DNA of 64,000 bases, from NCBI RefSeq assembly GCF_030732845.1, contig NZ_JASHKA010000006.1, forward strand, positions 186,001 to 250,000, written 5' to 3'. A model generated the notes under the pieces. That model did not search any database and was not told the origin of the DNA. It was given only the letters and a program-made list of their open reading frames with translations. The position numbers and the translations under genes are program-made. Shown here one piece after another: positions 1 through 9,094 of this stretch; position 1 is the first letter of the stretch, and every line of letters starts with the position of its first letter. This stretch comes from Roseibium sp. MMSF_3544. Lineage in GTDB: Bacteria; Pseudomonadota; Alphaproteobacteria; Rhizobiales; Stappiaceae.

Positions 1-301
1 CGGCGGACTGACCATCAGGCCGCAGCACCGCGGTCGGTTTCTGCGTGTGGCAGAATTCCAGACCGTGCCTGCCGAGATCTTCCGCCAGCTCTGCATGTGC
101 GGGCGATGTCAGGAACAGCACGAAGGTCGCGGCCAGGACATCGTGACGGAAGCCGGGCAAGGTTATTTCCTCGGTCCGCATGCATCCGCCAAGCAGGTCC
201 GACCGTTCGAGCACCAGAACCTTTTCCCCCTTGCGCGACAACAGTGCGGCCGCGACAAGGGCGTTGATCCCTGACCCGATTATGACATGCGGCGCGGTCA
301 C
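1..301 (-). CDS. FAD-dependent oxidoreductase, phytoene desaturase-like (N-terminal part; runs off window)
   Basis: Read from a GTG start at 301, ten bases after the stop of the cyclase-family gene upstream. About 100 codons are present and the gene continues beyond position 1. The first residues form an FAD-binding Rossmann signature (VIIGSGINALVAAALL, then VLERSDLLGGCMRTEE), matching the N-terminus of amine-oxidase/phytoene-dehydrogenase-type flavoproteins. It resembles the full-length protein at 1216-2784 (both have GSG-x-N-x-L, a GG after the acidic ribose-binding residue, and LPG-x-x-H-D), so the two are probably paralogues or subunits of one system. No ATG lies near, so the GTG is the best available start. 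The substrate is unknown. Confidence 0.8.
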   Translation of the reverse strand, partial: MTAPHVIIGSGINALVAAALLSRKGEKVLVLERSDLLGGCMRTEEITLPGFRHDVLAATFVLFLTSPAHAELAEDLGRHGLEFCHTQKPTAVLRPDGQSA

Positions 302-311
302 GGGATCGGCC

Positions 312-1103
312 TCAGCTCCTGGGCACCAGCGCCAGGGCGCGGATCGGGCTGCCTGTTCCCCGTTCGATCTTCAGCGGAGCTGCGATCAGGATGGCCCCCT
401 TGGCCGGCAGCTTGCTCAGGTTGGCAAGTGAGGCCAGCCCAAAGCAATTGTCGCGGTGAAGAAGGTTGTGCGCCGGATAGGGCGGTTCCATGCCGCCAGC
501 CTGTCCCGCATCCGTGCCGATGCATTGCGTTCCCCAGCCGACAATCTTTTTCGACAGCAGATATTCGATCGCATCCGGCGTCGGCCCGGGGCTGTGCGGC
601 CCGGTCTCATCCGTGTTCAGGAAGAGATCTTCGTCATGGGCACGGTTGTCCCAGTCGGTGCGCATGAGAACCCATTCGCCGGCACCGATCTCGCCATGCT
701 CGGCTTCCCAGGCCTTGATCAGATCTGCGGTCAAGAGAAAGTCGGCATTCTCCGCACTTTCCTTCGAGCAATCGATGACGTTGACCGGCGCGACCAGGCG
801 CTGAACATTGAGCGTGTCGGTGAAACCGTCCTCGTAGTCCTTGCCGGTGATCCAGTGATGAGGTGCATCGAAATGGGTGCCGGAATGCTCACCCAACACC
901 ATCCAGTTCCAGGCGAAAAACGGCCCGTCGGAATCGTATTCACTGATCTTGTGAATCTCGACCTTCGGCGTGTTCTTGGCAAAATCGGGCGGCAACTGAA
1001 TGATCGGGGTGTTGGGGCCCAATACGCCCGTGCAGTCGACCACCTCGACTTCACCGGACAAAATCTTTGCTCCCAGTCCGCTGAGCGCGTTCTCTGCTGA
1101 CAT
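312..1103 (-). CDS. Cyclase-family (kynurenine formamidase-like) metal-dependent hydrolase
   Basis: 263 residues with a GAGGGAG ribosome site before the ATG. The family hallmark HxGTHxDxxxH is complete at residues 73-83 (HSGTHFDAPHH), giving the metal-binding His/Asp set of the cyclase family, which includes kynurenine formamidase and isatin hydrolase. Members hydrolyse amides or cyclic imides in the cytoplasm; no signal peptide is seen. It is head-to-tail with the truncated flavoprotein at 1-301 and divergent from the related flavoprotein at 1216. That arrangement suggests one catabolic pathway in which a flavoprotein oxidises a substrate and the cyclase opens or deformylates the product. 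The exact substrate cannot be read from sequence. Confidence 0.85.
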   Translation of the reverse strand: MSAENALSGLGAKILSGEVEVVDCTGVLGPNTPIIQLPPDFAKNTPKVEIHKISEYDSDGPFFAWNWMVLGEHSGTHFDAPHHWITGKDYEDGFTDTLNVQRLVAPVNVIDCSKESAENADFLLTADLIKAWEAEHGEIGAGEWVLMRTDWDNRAHDEDLFLNTDETGPHSPGPTPDAIEYLLSKKIVGWGTQCIGTDAGQAGGMEPPYPAHNLLHRDNCFGLASLANLSKLPAKGAILIAAPLKIERGTGSPIRALALVPRS

Positions 1104-1215
1104 CTGATGCTCCCTCTCTACGTCTTGGCCGCTTGGCTCATTATCGCAACTTTGATGCTAGACAGGTTTATTTGTATTTGCAATTATCTATTTCGAGGGA
1201 GGCACGGCTTGCACC

Positions 1216-2784
1216 ATGGATGAGACACTGGACGGCGTCATTATCGGCAGCGGACATAACAGTCTCGCCTGCGCCGTTCATCTGGCCGCTCAAGGCTGGA
1301 AAGTGGGTGTGTTTGAGCGCGCGCCGGTCGCCGGCGGTGCGGTGAAGACCGGCGAATATACCTTGCCCGGGTACAGCCATGACTGGGCGGCGATGAACCT
1401 GTCGCTGTTTGCCGGCTCAGCCTTTTTCAAGGAATACGGTGAGGAGCTGGGCCGGAACGGGCTCGAGTTTGCTCCAGCATCCGATTGTTTTTCTTCCGTT
1501 TTTCCCGACGGCACCTGGCTTGGTGTCAGCAATGATCTTGAAAAAACGGCAAAGCGGATCGAGGCTATCAGCGCTGAAGACGGGAAGACCTGGCGGGAAC
1601 TGACAGCCGACTTTCCGGCCATGGCCGAGCCGCTTGTCGGTCTGCTCGGCAGTCCTGCCAAGAAACGTGCATTTGCATATATTCTCTACAAACACTGGCG
1701 AAAGTCCGGCACGGATGGCGTGCTGGACCTCAGCCGCTTCCTGATGTCGTCACCACGCGATTGGCTCAACGAGACGTTCCGTTCGCCGAAAGTGCGCGCC
1801 CTTCTCGGCGCTTGGGGCATGCATCTGGATTTTGCACCGGACATCTCCGGCGGCGCGCTGTTTCCCTATCTTGAAGGCATGGCGAACCAGGCGTTTGGCA
1901 TGGTTCTGGGCAAGGGAGGTGCCGGTGCCGCGATCAAGGCAATGGTGTCCACGCTTGAAGCACGCGGCGGAAGCGTCACTCTTAACGCCGAAGTCACGCG
2001 CATTCTTGTCGAGAACGGCGAGGCAAAAGGCATCGAACTAGCCGACGGGCGCAAGGTCATGGCGCGCAATGCCGTGATTGCCAATGTTGCCCCGAACGCC
2101 CTTTTGAAGCTCGCTGGGGAAACCGGAGACAAACGCTACAATGAGGGCCTGAAGAGGTTCTCCCACGCGCCCGGCACGATGATGATCCACCTGGCCGTCG
2201 ATGCGTTGCCTGACTGGAGCGCCGGAGAAGAGCTAAAAAACTTCGCTTATGTTCATCTGGCGCCGGAGGTCGACCAGATGGCGCGCACCTATGCCCAGGC
2301 GCAGGCCGGACTGTTGCCGGACGAACCTGTGGTCGTCTGCGGACAGCCCACAGTCATTGATTCGAGCCGGGCACCGGACGGAAAGCACGCGCTCTGGCTT
2401 CAGGTGCGCATGGTTCCGGGGCTCATCAAGGGTGATGCAGCGGGGCAGATCGAGGAGACCGACTGGGCGGTTGTTGCAGACAAATACGCCGAACGGGTGC
2501 TCGATATCCTGGAAAGATATGCGCCCGGCACGCGTTCAAAGATCCTTGGCCAACACGTTGTTACACCGCTGATGCTGGAGGCGGACAATCCCAATCTGGT
2601 TGGCGGCGACCAGATCTGCGGTAGCCATCACCTGACACAGCATTTCATGTTCAGGCCCGTTCGCGGCTTTGCCGACGGCAGCACACCGGTGGGGAACCTG
2701 TTCCACACCGGAGCAGCCGTCTGGCCGGGGGCGGGCACCGGAGCCGGGCCCGGATATCTGCTCGCGCAAAAGCTCGCCGGATAG
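1216..2784 (+). CDS. FAD-dependent oxidoreductase, phytoene dehydrogenase-like
   Basis: 522 residues. The N-terminal dinucleotide fold VIIGSGHNSLACA is at residues 8-20, followed by the second FAD contact (ERAPVAGGAVKTGE). The C-terminal FAD motif lies near TGAAVWPGAGTGAGPGYLLAQKL. Size and end motifs match the COG1233 phytoene dehydrogenase-like family; in non-carotenogenic bacteria such proteins oxidise diverse amines or alcohols and most are uncharacterised. No other carotenoid genes are nearby, so a carotenoid role is unlikely. It is divergent from the cyclase gene across 112 bases and lies 47 bases upstream of the binding-protein gene of the ABC importer. Enzyme and transporter are therefore probably co-transcribed. 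Confidence 0.85.
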   Translation: MDETLDGVIIGSGHNSLACAVHLAAQGWKVGVFERAPVAGGAVKTGEYTLPGYSHDWAAMNLSLFAGSAFFKEYGEELGRNGLEFAPASDCFSSVFPDGTWLGVSNDLEKTAKRIEAISAEDGKTWRELTADFPAMAEPLVGLLGSPAKKRAFAYILYKHWRKSGTDGVLDLSRFLMSSPRDWLNETFRSPKVRALLGAWGMHLDFAPDISGGALFPYLEGMANQAFGMVLGKGGAGAAIKAMVSTLEARGGSVTLNAEVTRILVENGEAKGIELADGRKVMARNAVIANVAPNALLKLAGETGDKRYNEGLKRFSHAPGTMMIHLAVDALPDWSAGEELKNFAYVHLAPEVDQMARTYAQAQAGLLPDEPVVVCGQPTVIDSSRAPDGKHALWLQVRMVPGLIKGDAAGQIEETDWAVVADKYAERVLDILERYAPGTRSKILGQHVVTPLMLEADNPNLVGGDQICGSHHLTQHFMFRPVRGFADGSTPVGNLFHTGAAVWPGAGTGAGPGYLLAQKLAG

Positions 2785-2831
2785 CGACAACGAAAACACA
2801 TCCGGCCAACGTAAACATGGGGAACAGGACA

Positions 2832-4358
2832 ATGAAGGTATCAAGACGCACGCTTTTGAAAAGTGCGGCCGCCAGCGGAGTGCTGACAGCCGTTGGAACG
2901 CCTGCTTTTGCAAATGAGATCGATGAACTGGTGATTGCCTATAATGTCAATCTGCCCAGCTGGGATCCGACGGTCGGCCCGTCCGCGGTCAACCCGACCA
3001 TCCAGGGGATCTACCAGTCGGTGTTCGACATGTTCATCCACCAGAACCCGGATCTGAGCTTCGGCTCGGGCATCGTCAGCGACTGGGGATGGACCGAAGA
3101 CAAATCCAAGATCTGGCTGGAAGTCCGCGAAGGCGTCACCTGGCACAATGGCGACCCGCTCACACCCGAGGATGTCGCCTGGTCGCTTGAAAGGGCAGGT
3201 AACCCGGATACAGGCAACCCCATCCAGTTCATCTGGGGCAAGATCGGCAACTTCCAGATCGACGGAAACCGCGTCACGGCGGACGTCAAGGAGTACGAGC
3301 CGACGATCTTCAAGTGGATGAGCTTCCTGACCGGCTATGTCCTGCCGAAGAAGTACTATGAGGAAGTCGGGGCGGAAGGCTTCGAAGCCGCACCGATCGG
3401 GACTGGCCCTTACATGGTCGACAATTTCGAGCGCAATGCGTTCGTACGCCTGAAAGCCAACGAGAACTACTGGGGCGGCGCTCCCGAGTTCAAGACCGTC
3501 ACCATCAAGTTCGTCACCGACGCCTCCAGCCGCACCTTCGAGGTCAGCTCGGGCAATTCACATGTAACGCTGGAAATGCCCTATGAGGAATTCGACCGCC
3601 TCAAGGAACAGGACGGCATTGTCGGCACAGCGGCTCCGATTTCCGATATCGGCATGATCTTCATCAACGATGTCGAGCCGATGAACGACCCGAATGTGCG
3701 CATGGCCATGGCGCATGCCATCGACAAGGAAACCATTATCGAGCGGCTGTTGTCCGGCTACGGGGTCGCCATCGATACGCTCCAGACGCCCGACTACACC
3801 GCCTATGATCCGTCGATCACCGTTCCTTACGACCCGGAAAAGGCGAAGGAACTGCTGGCCGCGTCCGGCTATGGTCCGGACAATCCGGTCAAGTTCAAAA
3901 TCCAGACGACGCGCGGCTTCAAGCCGAAGGACTACGAGATCATCCAGGTGATCGTCGGTCTGTGGCGCAAGGTCGGTATCGAGGCCGAGATCGAGGTCTA
4001 CGAAATCGCCAAGCATTTCGAACTACGGGCGGCGGATCAGCTGGCTCCTGCGGCCTTCTACAACTGGGGCAACGCGATCGGCGATCCGACCACATCCACC
4101 GGGTTTGCCATGTTCGGCCCGTCGCCGCATTCCGTCTGGGACGGTGAAGACCTGATGCAAATGATCTTGCCGCTCTGGGGCGAAGCAGACGAGGAGAAAC
4201 GCATCGCAGGCTGGAAGGCCGTCGACAAGCACATCGCAGAAAACGCGCTCGTGCTGCCGCTGATCCAGTATGTGCAACCGATCCTGCACAGCGATCAGGT
4301 CAAGGTCACACCACATGCTTCGGGTGCGCTGCTGCCGCATCTGATGACCCGTTCTTAA
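2832..4358 (+). CDS. ABC transporter substrate-binding protein, family 5 (peptide/opine type), Tat signal
   Basis: 508 residues from the ATG at 2832, which is preceded by GGAACAGGAC; an upstream start at 2817 would bury the twin-arginine signal. R5-R6 in SRRTLLKSAAASG followed by a hydrophobic run indicates export through Tat, with cleavage near residue 27. The family-5 landmarks occur in canonical order: the W-x-x-x-x-D...REGVTWHNGDPLTPEDVAWSLE block at about 84-121, the KAKELLAASGY helix near 335, and the C-terminal lobe to 508. It delivers a peptide-like or amine-containing ligand to the permeases encoded next. A strong hairpin follows its stop codon. Confidence 0.9.
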   Translation: MKVSRRTLLKSAAASGVLTAVGTPAFANEIDELVIAYNVNLPSWDPTVGPSAVNPTIQGIYQSVFDMFIHQNPDLSFGSGIVSDWGWTEDKSKIWLEVREGVTWHNGDPLTPEDVAWSLERAGNPDTGNPIQFIWGKIGNFQIDGNRVTADVKEYEPTIFKWMSFLTGYVLPKKYYEEVGAEGFEAAPIGTGPYMVDNFERNAFVRLKANENYWGGAPEFKTVTIKFVTDASSRTFEVSSGNSHVTLEMPYEEFDRLKEQDGIVGTAAPISDIGMIFINDVEPMNDPNVRMAMAHAIDKETIIERLLSGYGVAIDTLQTPDYTAYDPSITVPYDPEKAKELLAASGYGPDNPVKFKIQTTRGFKPKDYEIIQVIVGLWRKVGIEAEIEVYEIAKHFELRAADQLAPAAFYNWGNAIGDPTTSTGFAMFGPSPHSVWDGEDLMQMILPLWGEADEEKRIAGWKAVDKHIAENALVLPLIQYVQPILHSDQVKVTPHASGALLPHLMTRS

Positions 4359-4381
4359 GTCAGGAAAACGTTCCTCACCTT

Positions 4382-4432
4382 CGCCGCAGTGCCCTCCTGT
4401 TTGCTCCTTAGGGCGCTGCGGCGGCTCTTTTT
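4382..4432 (+). terminator. Intercistronic hairpin with T-run after the binding-protein gene
   Basis: Bases 4382-4395 pair with 4410-4423 as a continuous 14-bp stem containing one G·T wobble. The loop is 14 bases, and GCTCTTTTT follows at 4424-4432. It has the form of a Rho-independent terminator but sits inside the operon, 24 bases after the binding-protein stop and 28 bases before the permease start. I infer partial termination, or 3' stabilisation of the binding-protein message, giving excess binding protein over membrane components. Confidence 0.75.
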
Positions 4433-4459
4433 CCTGAACGAAGGGCTGCGAATCTTTTC

Positions 4460-5470
4460 ATGCAAATCGTGCGTACGCTGCTGACGCGCCTGGCGACGAC
4501 AATCATCACTCTCCTCGGGGCTGCCATCATCGTTTTCGTCGTGATCCGGGTCGTGCCCGGGAATCCGATCGCGATGATGCTGCCGCCTGGCGCGACTGAT
4601 GCCGACATCGCGCGTCTGGAAGCGCTGTACGGCCTGGACAAGAGCATCTTCGAACAGTTCCTGATCTGGATTGCAAATGTTCTGCAAGGCGACTTCGGAA
4701 CCTCCATCACAACGCGGCAGCCAGTATTCGACCTTGTGATCGGCCGGTTGCCGGCGACGCTGGAACTGTCGGTGATGGCACTCCTGATTGCGATTGTCGT
4801 CGGCGGCTCGGCAGCGCTCACCGCCACGCTTTACCGCGGCACGAAAGTCGAGGGCGGCATCGATGTTGCCGGCGGTGTCGCCCTGTCGCTGCCGGACTTC
4901 CTCTGGGGTCTCGCGCTCATACTCGTGCTTGGTGTTCTCTGGCCGCTGTTTCACATTTCCGGGCGCGTGTCGCCTTCTCTCGGGTTCGAATTCAACACCG
5001 ACTTCTATCTGATCGAAGCGCTGGTGCGCTTCCGCTTCGACGTGGTGCTTGATCTGCTGGGCCACATGTTCCTGCCTGCGCTCGCGCTGGCAATCCCGTT
5101 GGCAGCAATCATTCTCCAGCTCCTGAAACAATCGCTCAAGGAATGCATGCACGACGACTACATCACGCTGGCGCGGACCAAGGGTTACTCCGAAACGTCG
5201 ATCATCACGCGCGACGCGCTGCCGAATGCCATCCTGCCGACGCTGACACTCGTCGGCGTCCAGTTCACCTTTCTCATCGGCGGGACCGTCATCATCGAAC
5301 GCCTGTTTTCCTATGAAGGTCTCGGAAACATGGCGATCGACGCGGTGATCAACCGCGACCTGCCGCTCATCCAGGGCATCGTCCTGGTGTTTGCGCTTCT
5401 GTTCACGCTCGTCAATCTGCTCGTGGACATGACCTATGCGGCGCTCAATCCGAGGCTTCGTCATGCGTGA
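4460..5470 (+). CDS. ABC transporter permease, DppB/OppB type
   Basis: 336 residues of a polytopic inner-membrane protein. It starts with a membrane helix (VRTLLTRLATTIITLLGAAIIVFVVIRVVPGNP), typical of the first permease of peptide-type importers, where RxxPGNP(I/A) follows helix 1. The cytoplasmic EAA-like coupling loop is visible around ITLARTKGYSETSIITRDALPNAILPT. The C-terminal helix ends in LVDMTYAALNPRLRHA, the usual DppB ending. Its last 8 bases overlap the next permease gene, indicating translational coupling. It forms the translocation pore with the following gene product. Confidence 0.9.
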   Translation: MQIVRTLLTRLATTIITLLGAAIIVFVVIRVVPGNPIAMMLPPGATDADIARLEALYGLDKSIFEQFLIWIANVLQGDFGTSITTRQPVFDLVIGRLPATLELSVMALLIAIVVGGSAALTATLYRGTKVEGGIDVAGGVALSLPDFLWGLALILVLGVLWPLFHISGRVSPSLGFEFNTDFYLIEALVRFRFDVVLDLLGHMFLPALALAIPLAAIILQLLKQSLKECMHDDYITLARTKGYSETSIITRDALPNAILPTLTLVGVQFTFLIGGTVIIERLFSYEGLGNMAIDAVINRDLPLIQGIVLVFALLFTLVNLLVDMTYAALNPRLRHA

Positions 5471-6314
5471 CGCCCGTGGACAGGTCCGCCGCATGCCCGG
5501 CCTTCGTCTCTGGCTCAGCGGCAGCTGGTTGCTCATTCTTATTCTGGCGGCAGTGTTCGCGCCAATGATCAGTCCGCATGATCCGCTGGAACAGGATCTT
5601 TTCGCGGCGCGGCTACCGCCCTTCTGGCAGCAGGGCGCGGATCCGGCCTTTCTGCTTGGCACCGATTCCCTTGGCCGCGACCTCCTGAGCCGCATGCTTT
5701 ACGGCGCACGGCTGGCGCTGACCGTTGCGCTGGTTGCCGGGACACTCACCTGCCTCGTCGGGGCCACCCTTGGCCTGATCGCCGGGTATTACCGGGGCTG
5801 GGCCGATCTGGTGATTTCCCGACTTGTCGACATCTGGATGGCGTTTCCGCCCGTGCTCTTCGCGATCCTCCTGATTGCCGTTCTGGGAACGGGGCTGACC
5901 TCGATCATCGTTGCCATTGTCGTAATCGACTGGACGCGGTTTTCGCGGGTCGTACGCGCCGAAGCCATGAGCCAGGGCGCGATGGATTACGTCGCCTCCG
6001 CACAAGTTGCCGGACGCAGCCGTCTCGGCATTGCGCTAGCCGAAATCCTGCCCAATGTGCTGCCGACAATCGTCGCGCTTTTGACGCTTGAAATGGGCAT
6101 CGCGGTGATCGTCGAAGCGATCCTGAGTTTCGTCAACCTGTCCATCTCGACAGACCAGCCGACCTGGGGCGGCATGATCGCCGAAGGGCGCACATCGATC
6201 TATCAGGCCTGGTGGGTGCTGGTGTTCCCGCTTGCTGCCCTGTTCCTCACCGTGCTCAGCTTTTCGCAACTTGGCGAAGGCCTGAAAGACTATTTCGATC
6301 CGGTGCTGCGATGA
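5463..6314 (+). CDS. ABC transporter permease, DppC/OppC type
   Basis: 283 residues from the ATG at 5463, which overlaps the preceding gene by 8 bases; an earlier in-frame start at 5436 would lie deep within it. Features are a hydrophobic first helix, the LGTDSLGRDLLSRMLYGAR segment characteristic of DppC-type permeases just before the conserved membrane core, and an EAA loop near MDYVASAQVAGRSRLGIALAEILPNVLPT. The C-terminus (LGEGLKDYFDPVLR) is standard for the family. It is the second half of the transmembrane pore. The stop overlaps the start of the ATPase gene (ATGA). Confidence 0.9.
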   Translation: MRDARGQVRRMPGLRLWLSGSWLLILILAAVFAPMISPHDPLEQDLFAARLPPFWQQGADPAFLLGTDSLGRDLLSRMLYGARLALTVALVAGTLTCLVGATLGLIAGYYRGWADLVISRLVDIWMAFPPVLFAILLIAVLGTGLTSIIVAIVVIDWTRFSRVVRAEAMSQGAMDYVASAQVAGRSRLGIALAEILPNVLPTIVALLTLEMGIAVIVEAILSFVNLSISTDQPTWGGMIAEGRTSIYQAWWVLVFPLAALFLTVLSFSQLGEGLKDYFDPVLR

Positions 6315-7177
6315 GCTATCTGACGACCAAGGACCTGACGGTCAGACTGAGGAACGGCGCACCGTTGCTGCGCAAGGTTTCGCTGGCGGTCAAATCAGGA
6401 GAAGTCCGTGCCTTGGTGGGCGAAAGCGGCGCGGGCAAGAGCATGATCGGCAAGGCCGTGCTCGGCATCCTTCCGCGCGCGGCAAAACTCACCGGCGGCG
6501 AGATCCTGCTCGACGGCGAGGACCTGCTGACCTTGCCGCCGAAACAGCGGCGCGCGAAGATCGGTGCGAAGGTGGCGCTGATCCCGCAGGATCCGCTCAC
6601 CGCGCTCAATCCATCTAGAAGGGTCGGCCCGCAGATCACAGACCGGCTTGTCGATATTCTCGGATGGAAGCGCAAGGAGGCGGAAGACCGCGCAGTCGAA
6701 CTTCTCGACGAGGTGCACATCCAGTCGCCCGAACGGGTGATGAGATCTTATCCGCATGAGCTGTCCGGTGGTATGCGCCAGCGCATCCTGATCGCCTCGG
6801 CCTTTGCCGCCGAACCCAAACTGATCATCGCCGACGAACCGACGACAGCGCTCGATGTCACGGTCCAGAAACAGATTCTCAAACTGATCCGCGAGATGCA
6901 GGAACGGCATGACACGGCGCTTCTCTTCGTAACGCACGATCTCGGTGTCGTTTCCAAGATCAGCCAGTCCCTGACGGTTCTCTATGCCGGCAAGGTCATC
7001 GAGGAGACGGATGTCAGAACGTTTTTCGCGGCACCGAAACACGCCTATTCAAGGGCGCTGCTTGCGGCAACGCCGAAGTACACGGACCCTGACGGTTCGC
7101 TCATGCCCGTTCCGGACAGCATCATTTCCGAGGTGGAACAGGAAGTTGCCGCCTTCGATGCGCAGTTGAAGAGGTGA
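6311..7177 (+). CDS. ABC transporter ATPase, DppD/OppD type
   Basis: 288 residues from the ATG at 6311, which overlaps the permease stop as ATGA. Walker A is GESGAGKSM, the Q-loop IPQDPLTALNP, the signature LSGGMRQR, Walker B LIIADEPTTALD and the H-loop FVTHDLGV, so all ATPase motifs are intact. It powers uptake through the two permeases together with the next ATPase. The protein ends shortly after the nucleotide-binding domain and lacks the long cysteine-rich C-terminal extension of many DppD proteins. Confidence 0.9.
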   Translation: MSYLTTKDLTVRLRNGAPLLRKVSLAVKSGEVRALVGESGAGKSMIGKAVLGILPRAAKLTGGEILLDGEDLLTLPPKQRRAKIGAKVALIPQDPLTALNPSRRVGPQITDRLVDILGWKRKEAEDRAVELLDEVHIQSPERVMRSYPHELSGGMRQRILIASAFAAEPKLIIADEPTTALDVTVQKQILKLIREMQERHDTALLFVTHDLGVVSKISQSLTVLYAGKVIEETDVRTFFAAPKHAYSRALLAATPKYTDPDGSLMPVPDSIISEVEQEVAAFDAQLKR

Positions 7178-7185
7178 GCGGCACC

Positions 7186-7989
7186 ATGAGCGACCTCATA
7201 TACCGTGTCAAAGACCTGAGGGTCTCCTTTCCAGACCTGTCCCGAAAGCCGTTATTCGGTGCCGCGCCGCGCATAGATGTGCTCAAGGGTCTCAGCTTCG
7301 ATGTTGCCAAAGGCGATGTGCTCGGCATTGTCGGCGGCTCCGGGTCGGGCAAATCGACCCTCGGACGAGCCATGATCCGCTTGCTCCGGCCCGATTCCGG
7401 ATCAATCCTGTTCGAGGGAACGGAGATCGCCGAATTGAACGAGGATGAACTGCGGCCGTTGCGAAAACAGTTTCAGATGATCTTTCAGGACCCGATGTCT
7501 TCGCTCAATCCGCGCCGCCGTGTCGGCGGCATCATTGCCGGCCCGCTTCGCCTGCAAGGTTTCGACAACATTCCATCGCGGGTCGATGAAGCGCTGGAGA
7601 TGGTCGGCCTGGCGAAGCGTTTTTCCGAACGGTATCCGCACGAGCTGTCAGGCGGCCAGCGGCAGAGGGTTGGCATTGCGCGCGCCATCGCCCTCAAACC
7701 GGATTTTATTCTGGCCGACGAAATCGTGTCGGGTCTGGACGTTTCCTCGCAAGCCCAGGTTCTCAATCTTCTGGAGCAGCTGGTGCGGGAACTCGGACTG
7801 ACGCTTGCCTTCGTCAGTCACGATCTGTCGGTAATCCGCCGGCTGTGTACCCGCATATTCGTTCTCCAAAAGGGAGAAATTGTCGAAAACGCGCCAACAG
7901 CCGAGCTGTTCGATAATCCCAAGTCTGCCTATACCCGTGCCCTGCTCGACGCGATCCCGCTCCCTGACCCGGATCAGGTCTGGAGTTGA
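7186..7989 (+). CDS. ABC transporter ATPase, DppF/OppF type
   Basis: 267 residues from the ATG at 7186, with GAGGTG nine bases upstream. A GTG at 7174 overlapping the previous stop is possible but less well placed. Walker A is GGSGSGKST, the Q-loop IFQDPMSSLNPRRRV, the signature LSGGQRQR, Walker B FILADEIVSGLD (Ile replaces the usual Pro) and the H-loop FVSHDLSV. It pairs with the preceding ATPase. This is the last gene of the flavoprotein-importer cluster and converges on the OmpA-domain gene. Confidence 0.9.
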   Translation: MSDLIYRVKDLRVSFPDLSRKPLFGAAPRIDVLKGLSFDVAKGDVLGIVGGSGSGKSTLGRAMIRLLRPDSGSILFEGTEIAELNEDELRPLRKQFQMIFQDPMSSLNPRRRVGGIIAGPLRLQGFDNIPSRVDEALEMVGLAKRFSERYPHELSGGQRQRVGIARAIALKPDFILADEIVSGLDVSSQAQVLNLLEQLVRELGLTLAFVSHDLSVIRRLCTRIFVLQKGEIVENAPTAELFDNPKSAYTRALLDAIPLPDPDQVWS

Positions 7990-8053
7990 CAGCGCAGGCA
8001 GCACCGTCATCACCACCACCGGCTTTCTCTACGCCCGTGACGCAAAAGCCCGG

Positions 8054-9094
8054 CTACCTGTCGAGCAAACGAATCTCGATCCGGCGGTTCTCGGCGCGAC
8101 CCTCGGCTGTGTCATTTGAAGAACGCGGACGATGTTCGCCGAACGCGCGCGCTTCCATGAGACCTTCCTCAATGCCTTCACTGGCGAGAGCGCGAAGGAC
8201 CGACAAGCTGCGTGCGGATGAAAGCTCCCAGTTGGTCGGAAACCGCTGGGCCAGCGCGCCGGTAATCTGCGTGTTGTCCGTGTGGCCTTCGACCGAAATC
8301 CGAAATTCTCCGCTCGCCCCGATAGTGGACACGATCTGGTTGAGAAGCGCCGCGCCGGCAGGAGTGACGTCGGCAGACCCGCTTGCGAACAGGATAGTAC
8401 CGAGAACCGTGAGGGTGATACCGTCGTCGTCCTGCCGTACGTCAACCTCTTCATCCGCCAGGTTTTCGCTCAGGTCCCTGAAGGTGCTGTCGAGTTTGCG
8501 CTGCAGCTCGAATTCGAAAGCAACGTTGTTCGCATCTTCCGCGAAAAAGGCCAAAGCATTGCCGCGCAAGACCCAGTCGCCCTCAACATTGGCGCTGTAG
8601 CGCACAAATTCCATAGAACTTGGCAACACCCAGACATAAGCGAGCTTGTCGATGCCACCTGTAAAATAGAGACCGAAATAGGTCTGGCCATTGATCGTTT
8701 GCGTGGTTTCTTCGTCCCACGTCTTGTAGATTCTAGTGCCCTCCGGCGATGTTGTGAGGACACCGGCATCATCGCTCAGGCTGCCAAGCACCATTTCCGA
8801 CCGATCCGCACCGCGGGTGGTGATGATCGGGAAGCTGAAACGGCTTGTGTCGAAACCGTAGTCGTTAGGAAAGAAGTACAGGTGTTCAGACAAGCCATCA
8901 TCGGCACTTTGCGCCGACTCGCCCACTGGTTTGAACAGGTTGCTGAACCCGGTGCGTATTGATGTGAACCGAGTGTAGCCGTCCGCATCGTCGTCGAGAA
9001 AGGTCACAGTTTCAATGACGGTTTCCGACCAGGCGGCGATGGGTGAAAGGATGGTCAGGATGACGGAAATCAGGATTGGGGCAAAAGACTTCAT
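8054..9094 (-). CDS. OmpA-family protein with N-terminal secretory signal
   Basis: 346 residues. A Sec signal peptide (hydrophobic residues 5-20, ending AAWSE) precedes an unrecognised region of about 200 residues rich in acidic and aromatic residues. The last ~110 residues are an OmpA C-terminal peptidoglycan-binding domain: LFASGSADVTPAGAALL, then VEGHTDNTQ, then LSSARSLSVLRAL and a final RAENRRIEIRL. The protein should be periplasmic or outer-membrane attached, bound to peptidoglycan through the C-terminal domain. It stands alone and converges with the importer cluster, so its role is not given by context. Confidence 0.85.
   Translation of the reverse strand: MKSFAPILISVILTILSPIAAWSETVIETVTFLDDDADGYTRFTSIRTGFSNLFKPVGESAQSADDGLSEHLYFFPNDYGFDTSRFSFPIITTRGADRSEMVLGSLSDDAGVLTTSPEGTRIYKTWDEETTQTINGQTYFGLYFTGGIDKLAYVWVLPSSMEFVRYSANVEGDWVLRGNALAFFAEDANNVAFEFELQRKLDSTFRDLSENLADEEVDVRQDDDGITLTVLGTILFASGSADVTPAGAALLNQIVSTIGASGEFRISVEGHTDNTQITGALAQRFPTNWELSSARSLSVLRALASEGIEEGLMEARAFGEHRPRSSNDTAEGRAENRRIEIRLLDR

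Noticed and set aside
4355..5695. Long minus-strand open frame (446 codons)
   Set aside because: It lies antisense to two clear ABC permeases, is very rich in Arg, Gln and His, and has no family motif. It is a shadow of high-GC coding on the other strand.
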